In this document: positions 5,191 through 6,568 of the stretch, piece by piece | Layout: every line of letters starts with the position of its first letter | Numbering within the stretch: position 1 is the first letter of the stretch | Assembly (NCBI GenBank): GCA_030156465.1 | Contig: JASGMO010000033.1 | Span: 1-6,568, forward strand | Reading direction: 5' to 3' | DNA length: 6,568 nt | Source: Patescibacteria group bacterium | Lineage (GTDB): Bacteria; Patescibacteriota; Minisyncoccia; Minisyncoccales; Minisyncoccaceae | Made by a program: the position numbers and the translations under genes | The notes under the pieces: generated by a model | Told to the model about the DNA's origin: nothing | What the model saw: the letters and a program-made list of their open reading frames with translations, nothing else | Databases searched by the model: none

Positions 5191-5203
5191 CCTGCTTAGC
5201 AGG
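5191..5203 (-). promoter_or_regulatory. Hairpin holding the likely RBS of the 3D-domain gene
   Basis: CCTGC-TTA-GCAGG forms a perfect 5-bp stem. On the minus strand its 3' arm contains AGGA, 9 nt upstream of the ATG at 5180 and the only Shine-Dalgarno candidate. The hairpin is flanked by an exact direct repeat ACTAAAT (5184-5190, 5204-5210). Pairing could limit translation; this role is inferred. Confidence 0.4.
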
Positions 5204-5212
5204 ACTAAATAT

Positions 5213-5241
5213 ATTGTCACTTATAATATATATTTTGTCAA
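5213..5241 (-). promoter_or_regulatory. sigma70-type promoter of the 3D-domain gene
   Basis: Read on the minus strand, a perfect TTGACA (5241-5236) is followed after 17 bp by GACAAT (5218-5213, four of six -10 bases). Transcription would start near 5206, just before the hairpin over the ribosome-binding site. The -35 match is strong; the -10 is weaker. Confidence 0.55.
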
Positions 5242-5285
5242 TGGTTTTTTCCACATATCTTGATAATATGAAATCTTTGTGTTAT

Positions 5286-5291
5286 AAGGAG
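5286..5291 (+). promoter_or_regulatory. Shine-Dalgarno AAGGAG fixing the S1 start
   Basis: AAGGAG lies 4 nt before the ATG at 5296 and is the best ribosome-binding site in the window. An in-frame TGA at 5269-5271 with no ATG between it and 5296 excludes a longer S1 protein from an upstream ATG. Confidence 0.75.
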
Positions 5292-5295
5292 TTAT

Positions 5296-6306
5296 ATGGA
5301 AAATCAAACATTACAAAAGTTAAATGACACCGTTTCTGTTCCTCGCCCAGGAGGAATAATATATGGTGCTGAATATCAAAATGCTAAAAACATATTGAAA
5401 AATATTAAGATAGGGGATACCATCTCTGTAAAAGTTGTTTCTGCCGAAAATGAAGATGGTTTTGTTGAATTATCTCTAAGAGAGGCCGCAAAAGAACTAG
5501 CTTGGCAAACAGTTAGAGATAAAAAAGAAGCAAATGAAGAATTTGAAGTAAAAATTGCAAAAGTTAACAAGGGAGGATTAATGACTGAAGTTTCTGGCAT
5601 TCCTGCATTTTTACCAACATCTCAACTTTCACCTGAAAATTATCCTCGAGTTCCCGAAGGAGATAAATCAAAGATACTAAGAAAGCTACAATCATTTATT
5701 GGTCAAGAAATCAAAGTTAAAGTTTTGGACTTTGATGAAAAAAGCGGACAAGTAATTTTAACCGAAGAATCAAAAGGGACCGAGCAAGCACAAAATGCAG
5801 TTAGCTCTGTAAAAGTAGGAGACACGGTTGAAGGAAAGATATCAGGCATTGTTAATTTTGGTGCTTTTATTAAATTTAAAACAGAAGATGGTTCAGAGAT
5901 AGAAGGGCTTGTTCATATTTCTGAATTAGATTGGCAATTAATTGACAACCCATCTCAAGTAGTTGAGGTTGGTCAAGATGTTAAAGCTCAGGTAATAGAA
6001 ATAACCCAAGGAAGAGTTTCTCTATCAATTAAAAATCTTAAAAAAGATCCATGGCAAAATCTTGATTACAAAACAGACGATGTTGTTAAAGGATTAGTAA
6101 CAAGATTTAACCCTTTTGGTGCTTTTATTCAAATTGTTGATGAGAAAATAAAGGACGAGGATGCAAAAATACAAGGACTTATTCATGTTTCTGAGTTTGG
6201 CTCTGAAGAAAAAATGAAAGAAGTGCTTGAACTAGACAAGATATACGATTTTCAAATTTTAAGTTTTCAACCTCAAAGACACTGGATGTCATTAAAGATA
6301 AAATAA
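5296..6306 (+). CDS. rpsA: Ribosomal protein S1 homologue, S1/OB-fold repeats
   Basis: A 336-residue RNA-binding protein that should hold mRNA on the 30S subunit. Three full S1 domains are visible. The first is at about 81-157 (EVKIAKVNKGGLMTEV...GFLP-like AFLPTSQLS). The second is at about 173-247 (VGDTVEGKISGIVNFGAFIKF, GLVHISELDW). The third is at about 261-336 (KGLVTRFNPFGAFIQI, GLIHVSEFG). Before them, residues 19-64 (GGIIYGAEYQNAK ... GFVELSLREA) look like the second half of another S1 domain. Its first strands are replaced by a short unrelated start (MENQTLQKLNDTVSVPRP). The protein is therefore probably shorter at the N-terminus than relatives. The wording LVHISELDWQLIDNP and KDPWQNL is typical, as I recall, of CPR S1 proteins. 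ftsH follows after 4 bp, suggesting co-transcription. Confidence 0.88.
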   Translation: MENQTLQKLNDTVSVPRPGGIIYGAEYQNAKNILKNIKIGDTISVKVVSAENEDGFVELSLREAAKELAWQTVRDKKEANEEFEVKIAKVNKGGLMTEVSGIPAFLPTSQLSPENYPRVPEGDKSKILRKLQSFIGQEIKVKVLDFDEKSGQVILTEESKGTEQAQNAVSSVKVGDTVEGKISGIVNFGAFIKFKTEDGSEIEGLVHISELDWQLIDNPSQVVEVGQDVKAQVIEITQGRVSLSIKNLKKDPWQNLDYKTDDVVKGLVTRFNPFGAFIQIVDEKIKDEDAKIQGLIHVSEFGSEEKMKEVLELDKIYDFQILSFQPQRHWMSLKIK

Positions 6307-6310
6307 AATT

Positions 6311-6568
6311 ATGAAGAGTCCAATAAAAGGCCTTCTGAAAAATATCTTTGTAGTTATTTTAATCTTCTTGTTTGTAGGAGCCGTTTTTGGTCTTTTTAAT
6401 GTTTCAGAAGAAAGCGTTCCTGCAGTTTCAATTACTGAACTTGCTGAGCAGATTAATGCAGATAAAGTAAAAGAAATTAAAGTAATGGGAAATGATATTT
6501 TTATTACATATAGCGATGATTCAAAAGCGACTAGCAAGAAGGAAACAGGGGACACTCTCAGTCAAGCG
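6311..6568 (+). CDS. ftsH: FtsH membrane AAA+ protease, N-terminal fragment cut by window end
   Basis: The first 86 codons of a gene running off the right edge. Residues 11-29 form one transmembrane helix after a short basic start. The following segment, ITELAEQINADKVKEIKVMGNDIFITY (41-67), matches the extracytoplasmic FtsH domain pattern (S-x-[FL]-x-x-x-[IV]-x-x-x-K-V-x-x-[IV]-x-[IV]-x-G). The ATPase and zinc-protease domains are outside the window, so the call rests on the N-terminus alone. The start is 4 bp after the S1 stop with no clear Shine-Dalgarno. Confidence 0.78.
   Translation, partial: MKSPIKGLLKNIFVVILIFLFVGAVFGLFNVSEESVPAVSITELAEQINADKVKEIKVMGNDIFITYSDDSKATSKKETGDTLSQA

Noticed and set aside
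5376..5600. Minus-strand open frame inside the S1 gene
   Set aside because: It is a Ser/Phe-rich antisense shadow of a conserved gene.
6292..6555. Minus-strand open frame opposite ftsH
   Set aside because: The plus strand encodes a clear FtsH N-terminus here; the antisense frame has no support.
1..6568. CRISPR array, insertion sequence or attachment-site repeats
   Set aside because: No regularly spaced repeats, transposase or long flanking repeats were seen; the direct and inverted repeats found are 20 bp or shorter.

Overview
The window is low-GC, uses the standard bacterial code (TAA, TAG and TGA all close recognisable genes), and is densely packed. Short gaps, SD-poor starts, a multi-S1-domain protein and a secreted 3D-domain protein suggest a Candidate Phyla Radiation (Patescibacteria) bacterium. 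That placement is inferred from gene style and was not tested by phylogeny.

Left part (1-1492): tRNA-Cys(GCA), an HNH endonuclease gene whose 3' end runs into the following tRNA-Leu(UAA), then nadE (NH3-dependent NAD+ synthetase). The HNH gene has its own promoter, placed so that the mRNA would be leaderless.

Middle part (about 1535-4720): a compact gene cluster for a linear azol(in)e-containing peptide (LAP/TOMM, a class of RiPP). A strong promoter (TTGACA, 16 bp, TATAAT) with a 20-bp perfect palindrome over its -10 box precedes a 52-codon gene that is easily missed. The peptide has an acidic leader and an 18-residue core, SSSSCSSPGGGGVGGGGA. A terminator-like hairpin formed partly from the Gly codons follows. 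Then come a YcaO cyclodehydratase, a SagB-type FMN azoline dehydrogenase overlapping it by ATGA, and an Erm-like 23S rRNA adenine methyltransferase 3 bp further on. The order precursor, cyclase, dehydrogenase, rRNA methyltransferase suggests that the mature peptide acts on the ribosome and that Erm protects the producer. No E1-like/RRE partner (SagC type), protease or exporter gene is present, so the set is either minimal or completed elsewhere. This is the most interesting content of the window.

Right part (4695-6568): a bidirectional terminator separates the cluster from a convergent gene for a secreted 3D-domain (double-psi beta-barrel) protein. Its divergent neighbour is a ribosomal protein S1 homologue whose first S1 domain looks shortened. 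The window ends inside an ftsH gene. This part is visibly less AT-rich than the LAP cluster and looks like core genome.
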